Shown piece after piece: positions 26,671 to 35,606 of a DNA stretch of 64,000 nucleotides; position 1 is the first letter of the stretch; every line of letters begins with the position of its first letter. The translations under genes were made by a program, and so were the position numbers. The DNA is from Hymenobacter crusticola. GTDB taxonomy: Bacteria > Bacteroidota > Bacteroidia > Cytophagales > Hymenobacteraceae. The notes below the pieces were generated by a model. The model searched no databases. It was not told the DNA's origin and saw nothing but the letters and a program-made list of their open reading frames with translations. The stretch spans positions 248,001 to 312,000 of the forward strand of contig NZ_MTSE01000003.1 of the NCBI RefSeq assembly GCF_002154225.1. Direction: 5' to 3'.

Positions 26671-26854
26671 TTTGCGCAAAGCTGTTTCAAGGCAATTGCT
26701 GTTATGCAAACTCAACCGACGCTAAAAGCAGCATTAAGCGACTCAAGCTCTAGCTGAACAGTAACTGTTCTGACCCGGAAGCGTTGAACAGGGAAGTGCG
26801 AAGTAGACCGGCAGGCCTGCCTGGCACGATTGCACAACCAGATCTACCAAGCAA

Positions 26855-27874
26855 ATGGCAACCAAATTAAAACCACTCAATCAGCAGACGATTGTTATTA
26901 CCGGTGCCACCAGTGGCATCGGCTTGGCCACGGCCAAAGGGGCCGCCAAGAAAGGCGCCAACGTGGTGCTGGCCGCTCGTAGCGGCGAAGACCTAGACCG
27001 CATAGCGGAAGAAATCCGCAGCAACGGCGGCAAGGTCGCTGTTGTCGTGGCTGATGTGGGGAATGTTGAGGACATTGAACGCATTTCCCAAACCGCGAAA
27101 ACGCAGTTCGGCGGCTTCGATACGTGGGTTAACGACGCAGCCGCTTCCATCTGGGGGCGCCTAGAGGAGGTGACGCACGAAGACAGCCGCCGCATGTTCG
27201 ACACTAACTTTTGGGGCGTTGTATACGGTTCTTTAGAAGCTGTAAAACATCTGAAACAACACGGTGGCGCGCTTATTAACCTAGGGAGCGTGGCTTCGGA
27301 CATTGCCTTCCCTTTGCAGGGCATGTATTCGGCCAGCAAGCACGCTATCAAGGGCTTCACCGATGCATTGCGTATTGAGTTGGAAGAGGAGAAAGCGCCA
27401 GTTTCGGTGACGCTCATCAAGCCGTCGGCTATCAATACGCCTTTTCCGCAGCATGCCAAAAACTACATGGATAAGGAGCCGAAGCTGCCGCCACCCGTGT
27501 ACCAACCAGAGGAAGTGGCCGTGGCCATTTTGCACGCCGCAGCTCATCCCGAGCGTGACATTTATATTGGTGGGGGTGGGAAAATGATGAGCAGCTTGAA
27601 TAAAAACGTACCAAGCTTCATGGACTTTGTCAATGAGAAGGTAACGATGAAGCTGCAAGCCCGAGACGAGGCACCACGCAACCCCGCTGGCTCGCTTCAC
27701 CAACCTAGCTACGATGGCCATGTGCGTGGTGACCACCCTGGCTACGTGATGAGCAAGAGCCTGTACACCCGCGCCACCATTCACCCAGTTCTGGCCGGGG
27801 TTGCCATGGCAGCTGTGCTTGGCACAACGGTGCTGGCTTTGCAGAACGGTAAAGACGGCAAAAGCAAGCAATAG
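26855..27874 (+). CDS. Short-chain dehydrogenase/reductase with C-terminal membrane segment
   Basis: A 339-aa SDR oxidoreductase. The NAD(P)-binding motif TGATSGIG is near residues 16-23, NDAAAS stands where NNAG is usual, and the active-site YSASK is near residues 157-161, with Ser about 13 residues before. Beyond the usual 250 residues a C-terminal extension has a hydrophobic stretch (HPVLAGVAMAAVLGTTVLAL), possibly a membrane anchor. The SDR subgroup with such tails is common in Bacteroidota and Proteobacteria; substrates are unknown. Single gene with its own terminator. Confidence 0.88.
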   Translation: MATKLKPLNQQTIVITGATSGIGLATAKGAAKKGANVVLAARSGEDLDRIAEEIRSNGGKVAVVVADVGNVEDIERISQTAKTQFGGFDTWVNDAAASIWGRLEEVTHEDSRRMFDTNFWGVVYGSLEAVKHLKQHGGALINLGSVASDIAFPLQGMYSASKHAIKGFTDALRIELEEEKAPVSVTLIKPSAINTPFPQHAKNYMDKEPKLPPPVYQPEEVAVAILHAAAHPERDIYIGGGGKMMSSLNKNVPSFMDFVNEKVTMKLQARDEAPRNPAGSLHQPSYDGHVRGDHPGYVMSKSLYTRATIHPVLAGVAMAAVLGTTVLALQNGKDGKSKQ

Positions 27875-27891
27875 AAGCTAGCTTATTGATG

Positions 27892-27943
27892 AAAACACAA
27901 ACGGCTGTCGTTCCTAGTTCGGAATGACAGCCGTTTGTGTTTT
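27892..27943. terminator. Intrinsic terminator after the SDR gene
   Basis: A 23-bp inverted repeat with one G-T wobble (27892-27914 and 27921-27943) bordered by AAAA and TTTT, usable from both sides. Its centre CTGTCGTTCC...GGAATGACAG resembles the dispersed intergenic element at 32812-32894. Confidence 0.88.
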
Positions 27944-28059
27944 AGGTTAGTTGGCAAAAAGACGGTAAGAGCGCACCACGGCACGCTCCTAGTCAACAAG
28001 GCGCTGGGCAGCACTCATAGCCTAGGCGAGCCGACACCAAACACGCCATAGCGCTGGTT

Positions 28060-29514
28060 CTACGACTTAATAATGGCCAACGCCAGGTCGGCTCGGATGG
28101 GTGGCAGGTCGATAGTTAGGCTGTTGTCGAAGGTTTCTGCATGCAACTGACCTAGCTCCTTACCGGCTAGTGTATCCCATAAATGGACAACGTACCTTCC
28201 AGCGTGTAGGCCGGGTACGGTCAACTGAACAGGAACGGGTTTCGCGTTTTTCATGATGGTGCCTGGCCGCTTAGTCGTGCTGTCTTGCCGCAAGAGCCAC
28301 ACCACGGCTTGCTCGGCGTCGCCGCAGGCGAACTTAGCAAAAGCAGCGGTCGAAAGCTGCAACTCCTGGTTGAGGTTGCGCCGCCGAAACCGCGACCAGT
28401 CAATCAGGTTGACAAAGCTAGCTAGGCGGCGCTGGGCGGCGCGCATACCGTGGGTCAGCACATGGGGGTGACGGTTTGGCCAACGCATGCCCCCACCAGC
28501 GGCGCCCGAAGCTAGGTGTGCCCATTGCATATGGCGAAAATACTCGTCATCGAACGGTGCCGGCAGGGTGCGGCGACGATCCTTGAAGGTGTGAATCGGG
28601 CCGTGTTCACTATCGAAGAAGGGCCTAGGTATGTGCAAGTGGTCTAGCGCTTCGCGCACCAGCGCACCGGTGCAAATAGCCGAGCTAATGGTATCCTTAG
28701 GGTTGTCGATAGTAGCTGCGTCGTAGAAGTGAGTCGAGGCGAAGTCTAGCTGCGGATGCCGAAAGATGACGTCCGTTACGCCCGGATGGTCGTGCAGCAC
28801 GGGGCCGAATAAGGACACGGTTTGGGGGTGCGTGCGGCCGTGACATTGCATCTCCACCGCTCGCAAGTGGCTGCTGATTTCGCTGATGAAGTCGTAGAAC
28901 GCGGCGGTGCTGTTGCCAGCGTGGTTTGGGTGAATTTCGTTCCACAGGTCCCAGGCAAATAGTGCCCCGCTGCCGCCCCAGCGTTCGGTGGCAAAGGTCA
29001 GCCGGTTCTTAATGGCGGCTAGGGTAGCAGGGCACAGCAGCCACCGCCGCCGGTCGGAACATGGGCCGCCGTTGGCTTGGTTGTACGGGTGTTTATGCCA
29101 GCGAATCCACATCCAGAATGTGTCGTAGGGCGTAAGTAGCACGCGCATGCCGTACTGCTCGCAGAGGGCAAACAGGTCGTCCCAGAGGCGTACCATATTC
29201 GGCTGAAACTGCCCTGCTGGCCGCTCGAGGTAGCGATTTTCGGTTTGGCAGTACTCTAGCATAAAACGCAAGCAGTTCACCCCATGGCCCGCGAGCCAAG
29301 CGAGGTGTCCTTCCACGGCCGCCAGGTTTTTGCGTCGGAATAAACCGGCAAAGTCCGGCCAGGTAATGGCGTCGTTCTGCCCGATGGGCGTCCAGTTTTG
29401 GCCTTCTTCGGTGATAAAGTACGGCGCGTCGGGCGCCACTTGAATCCAGGGTAAGCTCGCTTTGGGGAGTGGGGTTTTGGTTATGGGTGCTTTTACGGCG
29501 TCAAGCAGTTGCAT
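28060..29514 (-). CDS. GH5-like (clan GH-A) glycoside hydrolase, no signal peptide
   Basis: A 484-aa TIM-barrel hydrolase of the GH5/mannanase type. The acid/base Glu is in AWDLWNEIHP (Glu193) and the probable nucleophile in FFDSEHGP (Glu303); HFYDA and the WPNRHP segment fit the substrate cleft. A C-terminal beta domain (about 395-484) follows. From ATG 29514 there is no signal peptide, which is unusual for a polysaccharide hydrolase and suggests a cytoplasmic oligosaccharide or glycoside substrate. It is downstream of the purine genes on the same strand but has no obvious link to them. Confidence 0.82.
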   Translation of the reverse strand: MQLLDAVKAPITKTPLPKASLPWIQVAPDAPYFITEEGQNWTPIGQNDAITWPDFAGLFRRKNLAAVEGHLAWLAGHGVNCLRFMLEYCQTENRYLERPAGQFQPNMVRLWDDLFALCEQYGMRVLLTPYDTFWMWIRWHKHPYNQANGGPCSDRRRWLLCPATLAAIKNRLTFATERWGGSGALFAWDLWNEIHPNHAGNSTAAFYDFISEISSHLRAVEMQCHGRTHPQTVSLFGPVLHDHPGVTDVIFRHPQLDFASTHFYDAATIDNPKDTISSAICTGALVREALDHLHIPRPFFDSEHGPIHTFKDRRRTLPAPFDDEYFRHMQWAHLASGAAGGGMRWPNRHPHVLTHGMRAAQRRLASFVNLIDWSRFRRRNLNQELQLSTAAFAKFACGDAEQAVVWLLRQDSTTKRPGTIMKNAKPVPVQLTVPGLHAGRYVVHLWDTLAGKELGQLHAETFDNSLTIDLPPIRADLALAIIKS

Positions 29515-29635
29515 TGTAAAGAAAAAATAGGGTAGGAACACGCGCTACGGCGCGTTCGTGGTCTGCACCAACTAAGCAAACTTGCCCAGTTTATTGTGCA
29601 ACGACGAACGCGCCGTGGTACGTTCCTGTGGTGCT

Positions 29636-31072
29636 TTATGCCGTTTTTTGGCGCCGCCCTTCCAGAATGCGAAAGAAGGAACGGGTGTTAATTTCTTCCT
29701 TGGTAAGCCCTGTGGCTACAATTTCTTCTTCCGTGATGGCGCCGCAGTTCAGCGCTTTCAGGAAGAAGTTGAGTAATCCCTGGCCCGTAGCCGCGTCGTC
29801 GAAAATGTCGCCGGTGAGGGTGGAAATGGCGGCGCGCTCCACGAAGGTTTTAAGGCGAAACACGGCGTCGTCGTAGCTGCTCAGGAAGAAGTTGTAGGTG
29901 GCGGCGTAGCGCATGGGCAGTTGAGCCGGGTTCAGGTCCCAGCCTTGGTAGAGGCCGTTGATGAGTGAGTGGGTGGTATGGTGAAATCCCTGGCGCCACG
30001 CGTTGTGCACCGAGTCGCGGTTTTCCTTTTGCTGCTCGAAGCTGAGGTGCTCACCCCGGTGCGGACCAATGGGCATCACGTTGGTAGCGCCGTCGGAGAG
30101 GAAGATGCCGGTGCCGCCGAGGGCCACTTTGGTCATGTGGTGGGCGAAGTCGCAGACGGGGTGCGCCATGGTCTGGTACTTGGCCGTGATGCCCGCCGAG
30201 GCCGTGTAGTCGTAGGTGCCAAAGTGCGCGGCAATGCACCGGCCTTCACTCGCCCGAATGATGCGCATAAGTGGATTGCGGCCTTCCTCATCCATGATGA
30301 TTTGGGTGGCTTCCACCATCGTCTCCATGCGCAAGGTGCCCGGAGCTAGGTTGTTGGCTTTCTCCAGCAGCTCAAACAGGCGCACCATCGTAGTCATCTG
30401 CTCCGGAATAGTCACTTTGGGCAGCATCACCACGAAGTTGTTAGGCAGCTTGCCGCCGGTTTTCTCCAAGAGCGTGGTCAGGAAGATATCGAGCGTACGC
30501 ACGCCGCGGGCCTTCAAATCCTCCGTGAACGGTTTGATACGAATGCCGATAAAAGGAGAGAGGGTACCGTTCTGCATGCCCACGGCCACTTCGCTAGCGG
30601 CTTGCACGGCGGTGGCATCTTCCTCCGCGTCGGGGCGGTTGCCGAAGCCATCTTCGAAGTCAATGCGGAAGTCTTCGACCGGCTCCGTCTTGAGCTTCTT
30701 CACCATCTTATTATAGACTGAATAAGCTAGCCACGCGTGCTCTTTTTTACGCTCCGCTTCGGTCATCGCGTCGAGCCGGGCGGCTAGGTCGGCAATGTCT
30801 TTTTCTAGCGTCGGCAGGTGCTCGTAGTTCTTGAGTTGCAGCACCCTAGCTAGCTCCGCGAAGTTGGGCGCGTAGGTGCGGAGGTTGTTCAGGGCAATAT
30901 CGCCCATCCGCACGCAGGTGTCGGCCTTGAACAGATTGGCTCCGCCGTACACGGTGTGCACGGGTTGGCGGTCGGGCTTATCGCCGGGATAGGTTTGCTG
31001 GAATTTAAGGTTGGCAACGCCTAATTGATCTAGAAGTTGTTCTTTATCAGAATCTTGTATGCTGAGCTTCAT
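29636..31072 (-). CDS. DUF6986 family aldolase/malate-synthase-like protein
   Basis: A 478-aa protein of the citrate-lyase-beta/PEP-pyruvate-binding barrel type, as I recall it from DUF6986 proteins found beside uricase genes in other phyla. Visible segments: VYGGANLFKADTC, FRIDFEDGFGNRPDAEED (Glu/Asp metal site), FVVMLPKVTIPEQM, METMVEATQIIMDE and HFGTYDYTASAGI. Metal-binding carboxylates fit a Mg-dependent C-C lyase or synthase. It follows uraH, separated by an intergenic repeat. Its position suggests a role in the last step of purine breakdown, perhaps consuming glyoxylate from ureidoglycolate; this is inference. Confidence 0.75.
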   Translation of the reverse strand: MKLSIQDSDKEQLLDQLGVANLKFQQTYPGDKPDRQPVHTVYGGANLFKADTCVRMGDIALNNLRTYAPNFAELARVLQLKNYEHLPTLEKDIADLAARLDAMTEAERKKEHAWLAYSVYNKMVKKLKTEPVEDFRIDFEDGFGNRPDAEEDATAVQAASEVAVGMQNGTLSPFIGIRIKPFTEDLKARGVRTLDIFLTTLLEKTGGKLPNNFVVMLPKVTIPEQMTTMVRLFELLEKANNLAPGTLRMETMVEATQIIMDEEGRNPLMRIIRASEGRCIAAHFGTYDYTASAGITAKYQTMAHPVCDFAHHMTKVALGGTGIFLSDGATNVMPIGPHRGEHLSFEQQKENRDSVHNAWRQGFHHTTHSLINGLYQGWDLNPAQLPMRYAATYNFFLSSYDDAVFRLKTFVERAAISTLTGDIFDDAATGQGLLNFFLKALNCGAITEEEIVATGLTKEEINTRSFFRILEGRRQKTA

Positions 31073-31086
31073 GCGGAGGGAGGAAT

Positions 31087-31189
31087 GTAGAGACGCAATA
31101 GCTTGCGTCTTCTCGTTGCTGATGTTGTTTACCTAGGTTACCCTAGGTCGGTTGGGTCAACGTGGAGGCTCCAACTAGTGTGTCTCTAC
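31087..31189. repeat. Dispersed intergenic repeat, copy A (about 103 bp, MITE-like ends)
   Basis: Starts GTAGAGACGC and ends GTGTCTCTAC, giving inverted ends. Inside is a hairpin AGACGCAA/TTGCGTCT, then CTCGTTGCTGATGTTGTTT and ACCTAGGT. The copy at 59759-59855 shares this core, and a weaker relative lies at about 41024-41125. It carries no ORF. Confidence 0.65.
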
Positions 31190-31194
31190 CTTGT

Positions 31195-31533
31195 TCAGGA
31201 GCCGCGGTAGGTAGAGTAGCCGAAGGGGTTCAACAATAAAGGCACGTGGTAGTGCTCTTGCGTCTGAACCGAGAAGATAATTTCCACGAGAGGGTAAAAT
31301 GTGTTCGTCCCTAGCTGATCGAAGTATGCCTGCGTGAGAAATTTTAGCTTATAGGTGCCAAAGGCAAGGAGCTGTTCTTTGGGTAAAAGGTCTGTGATGC
31401 GGCCATCTTGGTTGGTAGTGCCGCGGGCTAGCTCTTGCCAGGTGTCTTCGTGCTGGCTGTATAGAATGATGGAAACGCCTTGCGCCGGTTTGCCGCGGGT
31501 TGTATCCAGAATGTGGGTGGTGAGTTGGCTCAT
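31195..31533 (-). CDS. uraH: 5-hydroxyisourate hydrolase
   Basis: A 112-aa transthyretin-like enzyme that hydrolyses 5-hydroxyisourate, the product of uricase, to OHCU. The N-terminal LTTHILDTTRGKPA and the C-terminal tetrapeptide YRGS are the family signatures; residues His and Arg of the active site are in these segments. Its ATG overlaps the stop codon of uraD by four bases (ATGA), so the two are translationally coupled. No signal peptide: cytoplasmic. Confidence 0.96.
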   Translation of the reverse strand: MSQLTTHILDTTRGKPAQGVSIILYSQHEDTWQELARGTTNQDGRITDLLPKEQLLAFGTYKLKFLTQAYFDQLGTNTFYPLVEIIFSVQTQEHYHVPLLLNPFGYSTYRGS

Positions 31534-32036
31534 GCGGCTAGCAATTTCTCCAGACGAATTTGAGTGATTTTGGCTTGCTCGCCCATCGCAATCTTGATTT
31601 CCTCCGTGGGCGAGTTTAGCAGCCTAGCTTGCAACAAGGCTAGCATTTCTGCCGCCGACTTGCCCGTGGCACACACAATGAAGATGTAGCCGAACTTCTC
31701 CTCGTAGGCTCGGTTGCCTTCGGCGAGGTCCTCCAGCACTTGTTGAGACGCTTGCTGCACGGCACCTTGCTCGCCAGAGGCCCAAGCGCGGGTGCTGGCA
31801 AACTTTTCTTTTAAGGAGTTGATATCGCCAATTTTGGGGTGGTGGGTAAAGGCTTCGAGCCAGTCACTTTCGCCTAGGTTGTACCAAATGTCGCGGGCTT
31901 GGGTAAACAGGGTGTGTTCATCTGCTACGGGGAAGATCTGGCACATGTCTTCTATCCAGGCCATGGCGCCGCAGCATTTGCCGAGGGTAAGCGCTAGGGT
32001 GGGTTTGTCGAGTCGGTTGAGTTCGGCGAGGGTCAT
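31530..32036 (-). CDS. uraD: 2-oxo-4-hydroxy-4-carboxy-5-ureidoimidazoline (OHCU) decarboxylase
   Basis: A 168-aa helical enzyme that decarboxylates OHCU to S-allantoin. Segments AFTHHPKIGD (catalytic His), FIVCATGKSAAEMLALL and the C-terminal RL-x-KLL pattern fit the family. It lies 10 bases after the ureidoglycine aminohydrolase gene and overlaps uraH by four bases, forming a tight operon. Confidence 0.95.
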   Translation of the reverse strand: MTLAELNRLDKPTLALTLGKCCGAMAWIEDMCQIFPVADEHTLFTQARDIWYNLGESDWLEAFTHHPKIGDINSLKEKFASTRAWASGEQGAVQQASQQVLEDLAEGNRAYEEKFGYIFIVCATGKSAAEMLALLQARLLNSPTEEIKIAMGEQAKITQIRLEKLLAA

Positions 32037-32046
32037 TGTTCTTCAG

Positions 32047-32793
32047 CTACACCACCGTCGGGAAGCGGTTGACGTTCTTGTAGTAGATGTATACCGAAGG
32101 CTCTTTGCCCATGGTCGTGGCCCACTGCTGGCAGTAAGGCGCCATCCAGATCGAGTCGCCCTTCTTGACGGGGTACCACTCCTGATCGAGCATGTACACG
32201 GCTTGGCCTTGCAGATAAAGCAAGCCGTGCTCCATGATGTGCGTTTCGACCATGGGCAGGTGACCACCTAGGTCGTAGGTGAAGATGTTCACGGCCATGT
32301 CGAAACCTAGCTCGTTCGGCAGCAGCTCCTGGATGCGCAAGGCCTCGTCGTTCATGAAAATGGGGGCTTTGCTATCATCCTTCTCACCAAAAACGACACC
32401 CGGCACGGCGTAGCCTTCCAGTGGCTCATATACTTTGTGGAAGGTGAGAAGCTGGGTACCTTCCGTAGGGTTTTGAAACAAGTATTCCTTTCCGACTGGC
32501 ACGTATATAAACTGGTTCTGCGTCAGCGTCTTTTGCTCGCCCGATACGTTCACTTCAATCTGGCCTTCCACCACGTAGAAGAAGATTTGCGAAGCTAGGG
32601 TCTTGCCTTCCAGCCGGCCGCCGTCGCGCAGGCTGATGATGGTCTGGGACAGGCGTGCACCCATCTGCTCGTTGATGATAACGTTGACGGTGCAGTTAGT
32701 CCAGCCAGGTACGTTGCTGTTGACGTAGCCATCTGGGGCAATGACGGCGTGGTTGCGCTTGACAACGGAACGAGTGAGAGCGGAAATTTCCAT
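32047..32793 (-). CDS. allE: (S)-ureidoglycine aminohydrolase
   Basis: A 248-aa double-cupin enzyme that releases ammonia from ureidoglycine to form ureidoglycolate. The N terminus (TRSVVKRNHAVIAPDGYVNS) and the second cupin with the metal ligands in METHIMEHGLLYLQG, plus the WMAPYCQQWA segment, match AllE/YlbA proteins. It lies between the allantoate amidohydrolase gene and uraD in a minus-strand operon. Gene name follows E. coli usage. Confidence 0.94.
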   Translation of the reverse strand: MEISALTRSVVKRNHAVIAPDGYVNSNVPGWTNCTVNVIINEQMGARLSQTIISLRDGGRLEGKTLASQIFFYVVEGQIEVNVSGEQKTLTQNQFIYVPVGKEYLFQNPTEGTQLLTFHKVYEPLEGYAVPGVVFGEKDDSKAPIFMNDEALRIQELLPNELGFDMAVNIFTYDLGGHLPMVETHIMEHGLLYLQGQAVYMLDQEWYPVKKGDSIWMAPYCQQWATTMGKEPSVYIYYKNVNRFPTVV

Positions 32794-32811
32794 GAAATAA
32801 GATAGCAGAGG

Positions 32812-32894
32812 AATGTCATTCTGAGGTAAACAAGGAATCTGAGCACATGACCTAGGTCGGTAAATCAGTTTCTTCGCTTAGCTCGGAACGACAA
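32812..32894. repeat. Dispersed intergenic element, 'TGTCATTCTGAG' type
   Basis: Ends form an imperfect inverted repeat: TGTCATTCTGAG near 32814 and CTCGGAACGACA near 32882. The interior has AAGGAATCTGAG and TTTCTTCGCTTAGCTC. This resembles the 'tgtcattctgag...gaatct' hairpins that I recall as frequent between genes in Hymenobacter-like genomes. It separates allC from allE inside the purine operon. Confidence 0.6.
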
Positions 32895-34133
32895 TTAAAA
32901 GGAAATGACTGAGGAAAGAAAGCGGTCGACCACCTGCAGGGTGGCGGCAAGGTCGCGCTCCTCCACGTTCTCCAGCGGATTGTGACTGATGCCTTTAAAG
33001 CAACGCACAAATAGCATCGTAGCGCGCGATACGGCCGAAATGGGTACCGCATCGTGGCCAGCCCCGCTCACCAATGGCACAACTTCGTAGCCGGATTCGG
33101 TAATGGCCTGGGCGAGCAGGTTGTTCAGGCCAGCGTCGCACGTGATAGGGGCGGTGTACTGGATGAGGTCCCAATGCAGGCCTAGGTTGCGGCGGCGTGC
33201 AATGGCTTCAGTTTGGGCACGCAACGCGTCGTAGGCGGAAGCTAGGCGGGTGGGGTCGGCGCTACGCAGGTCGAGGCTGCACGTCACCTCGCCGGGAATC
33301 ACGTTGCTGGCGGCGTTGCGTATGTCGAGCTTGCCCACGGTGGCAACAATAGTTTCCTTGTGCACGAGGCCAAAGTGCTCCACCGCCAGTACAAACTCCG
33401 CTACGCCAGCCAAGGCATCTTGGCGCATATTCATGGGCACGGTGCCCGCGTGGCCGGCCATGCCCCGGAACGTGACTTCTACGCGCTGCTGCCCGGCAAT
33501 AGCCGTGACCACCGCTACCGGAATATCCCGCTCCCAGAGTACCGGCCCTTGCTCGATGTGCACCTCAAAGTACCCGAGCCAATCGGCCGCCGGCATAGCG
33601 TCGGAAGCTAGCTGCTCGACGTTGCCACCCATGGTGGTGATGGCGTCCGCGAGTGTTATGCCCTTGGCATCTCGTCGGTGCAGCAAGCTTTGGTCAAAGG
33701 CGCCGGTCACCACTTTGCTACCTAGGTAGGTGGTATGATAGCGCACGCCTTCCTCGTCGCTGAAGGCAATCAGCTCGATGTGAAAGGGTAGCTGGGCTTG
33801 CTGCTGCACTAGCTGCTCCAGCATATCCAGCCCGAGTAGCACCCCGAGCGGACCGTCGAATTTGCCCGCATTCACCACCGTATCGATATGGGAAGCCAGC
33901 ACGAAGGTCTTGGCCGCAGGGTTCGGGCTCACGAATCGGGCGCGCAGGTTGCCGATGCTGTCGACGCGCACGGCTAAGCCGGCGGCTTCCATCCAGCGTT
34001 GCACCAGGGCGCGGCCAGCTAGAAATGCCGGTGTGCCGAAAGTGCGCGTCACACCCTGCTCGTTTTCGCTGATGGTAGCTAGCTCTTGAATGCGCTGCAT
34101 GATGCGCGCGGCACGGGTTTCGTAGGTATTCAC
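32895..34133 (-). CDS. allC: Allantoate amidohydrolase
   Basis: A 412-aa M20-family zinc amidohydrolase of the hydantoinase/carbamoylase type. It cleaves allantoate to ureidoglycine, CO2 and ammonia. Metal ligands are in LASHIDTVVNAG, SDEEGVRY and the C-terminal AGHDAVPIS segment; a dimerisation lid occupies about residues 210-325. The start is GTG at 34133 (no ATG before the conserved ARIMQRIQELA). It is flanked by allB and allE, so its substrate is given by context as well as by family. Confidence 0.93.
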   Translation of the reverse strand: MNTYETRAARIMQRIQELATISENEQGVTRTFGTPAFLAGRALVQRWMEAAGLAVRVDSIGNLRARFVSPNPAAKTFVLASHIDTVVNAGKFDGPLGVLLGLDMLEQLVQQQAQLPFHIELIAFSDEEGVRYHTTYLGSKVVTGAFDQSLLHRRDAKGITLADAITTMGGNVEQLASDAMPAADWLGYFEVHIEQGPVLWERDIPVAVVTAIAGQQRVEVTFRGMAGHAGTVPMNMRQDALAGVAEFVLAVEHFGLVHKETIVATVGKLDIRNAASNVIPGEVTCSLDLRSADPTRLASAYDALRAQTEAIARRRNLGLHWDLIQYTAPITCDAGLNNLLAQAITESGYEVVPLVSGAGHDAVPISAVSRATMLFVRCFKGISHNPLENVEERDLAATLQVVDRFLSSVISF

Positions 34134-34214
34134 TTCGTATTTAGGTATAGGTGCTGGTTCGCGCAGCGGGCGCTGAGTTGTTCAACGGGCTGCTGCGCGA
34201 ACTGACGCCAGCGG

Positions 34215-35549
34215 CTAACGGGTAATGATTTCGCCTTGGTGGAGCTGCGCGAATGTCGGGCGTTGGTACACAGACTTGCCTTTCAAAAAGGTATGCTCCA
34301 CCACACCGCGTAGCTCCTGACCAATATAAGGCGACACATTGTGTTTGTGGTGAATCAGGTCGGCCGTTACCCGAAAGGATTGATTGGCATTTAGCACAAC
34401 GAGGTCCGCATCATAACCTTTCGCGATTTTGCCTTTGCAGTGCGCTTGCCCGATCAGCTTCGCTGGGTTCTCGCTCAGCCACCGCGCTAGGTCGGAAAGG
34501 GTGGCGCCGCGTGGCTGGGCGGCCGTCCAGAGCACGGGCAAGGCGAGCTGTAAGGAGGCAATACCGCCCCAGGCCGTCGTGAAGTCGCCGCTTTCGAGCT
34601 GTTTCAAATCGGGCGGCGCAGGGGAGTGGTCGGTAGCTACAAAGTCGATGATGCCGGCTTGCAGGGCATCCCAGAGCTGGTCGTTGTTGGCCCTCTCCCG
34701 AATCGGTGGGGCGCACTTGAATTGCGTTTGGCCATCCTGGATGTCTTCGGCGCTGAAGAAAAGATAATGTTGGCCCGTTTCGACCGTGAGTGGCAAGCCG
34801 TTGGCTTTGGCAGCAGCAATCGGCGCAATGGAATTAGATGATGATAAGTGCACAATATGCGTAGGGCAGTTGTACTCCTCGCACAGCCGAATCATGAGAG
34901 CCACGGCTTCGTCTTCCCAGCTTTTTGGTCGGGAAGCTAGGTAGTTCTGGTAGGAGCGTTTGTCGCTAAGCTTCCAGGTGTTATCATCCGTGGTTAGTTC
35001 GCAGTGCACCAGCAGCGGCAAGCCATGCCGCGCTAGGATGGGCATCACTTGCCGCAAGTCTTGCTCGGTGGCGTTCGGGAAATCGTCGATGCCGGAGTGC
35101 GTCAGGAAGGCTTTGAAACCAAGCACGCCGCGGGCAATCAGCCCTTCCACTTCGCCCGCATTGCCAGGCACGATGCCGCCCCAAAAACCACAATTAGTGT
35201 GCAGTTGCCCGCGCGTGGCAGCTAGCTTTTGCTCCAGATTCGCCACGGAAGTTGTCACGGGGGCCGAGTTCAGGGGCATGTCCACGAGCGTGGTGAGGCC
35301 GCCGGCCAAAGCGGCGCGGGTGGCCGTGTTAAAGCCTTCCCACTCGGTGCGGCCCGGCTCGTTGATGTGCACGTGCGGGTCGATGACGCCGGGTAGCAGA
35401 GCGAGGTCTTGCACGTCGAGCACGGGACAATCCACTACCGTGTCGATGGGCATTACATCCGCAATGCGGCCGTCTGCTAGTAGAACCAAGGCTGCTTGCA
35501 AACCCGTTGGCGTGATCGTGCGCGTACTTTTTATGGCTAATTCGGGCAT
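34215..35549 (-). CDS. allB: Allantoinase
   Basis: A 444-aa amidohydrolase-superfamily enzyme that opens the allantoin ring to allantoate. The metal site begins DPHVHINEPGRTEWEGF; GFKAFLTHSG holds the carbamylated Lys, VHCELT and THIVHLSSS give further His ligands, and ATDHSPAP the catalytic Asp. These match allantoinase better than dihydropyrimidinase. First gene of the minus-strand operon and divergent from uricase, with 57 bases between the two starts. Confidence 0.95.
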   Translation of the reverse strand: MPELAIKSTRTITPTGLQAALVLLADGRIADVMPIDTVVDCPVLDVQDLALLPGVIDPHVHINEPGRTEWEGFNTATRAALAGGLTTLVDMPLNSAPVTTSVANLEQKLAATRGQLHTNCGFWGGIVPGNAGEVEGLIARGVLGFKAFLTHSGIDDFPNATEQDLRQVMPILARHGLPLLVHCELTTDDNTWKLSDKRSYQNYLASRPKSWEDEAVALMIRLCEEYNCPTHIVHLSSSNSIAPIAAAKANGLPLTVETGQHYLFFSAEDIQDGQTQFKCAPPIRERANNDQLWDALQAGIIDFVATDHSPAPPDLKQLESGDFTTAWGGIASLQLALPVLWTAAQPRGATLSDLARWLSENPAKLIGQAHCKGKIAKGYDADLVVLNANQSFRVTADLIHHKHNVSPYIGQELRGVVEHTFLKGKSVYQRPTFAQLHQGEIITR

Positions 35550-35606
35550 GTGGTGTGCGGTTTTTCTCTAGATTGTAAGCCTCGCCTCAAAAGAAAGCTG
35601 AACAAG

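Noticed and set aside
26881..27871. Two minus-strand frames of more than 190 codons opposite the SDR gene
   Set aside because: The plus-strand SDR has all cofactor and active-site motifs; the opposite frames are compositional shadows.
34960..35571. 203-codon plus-strand frame opposite allantoinase
   Set aside because: Fully antisense to allB, Ser/Arg-rich and without recognisable features.
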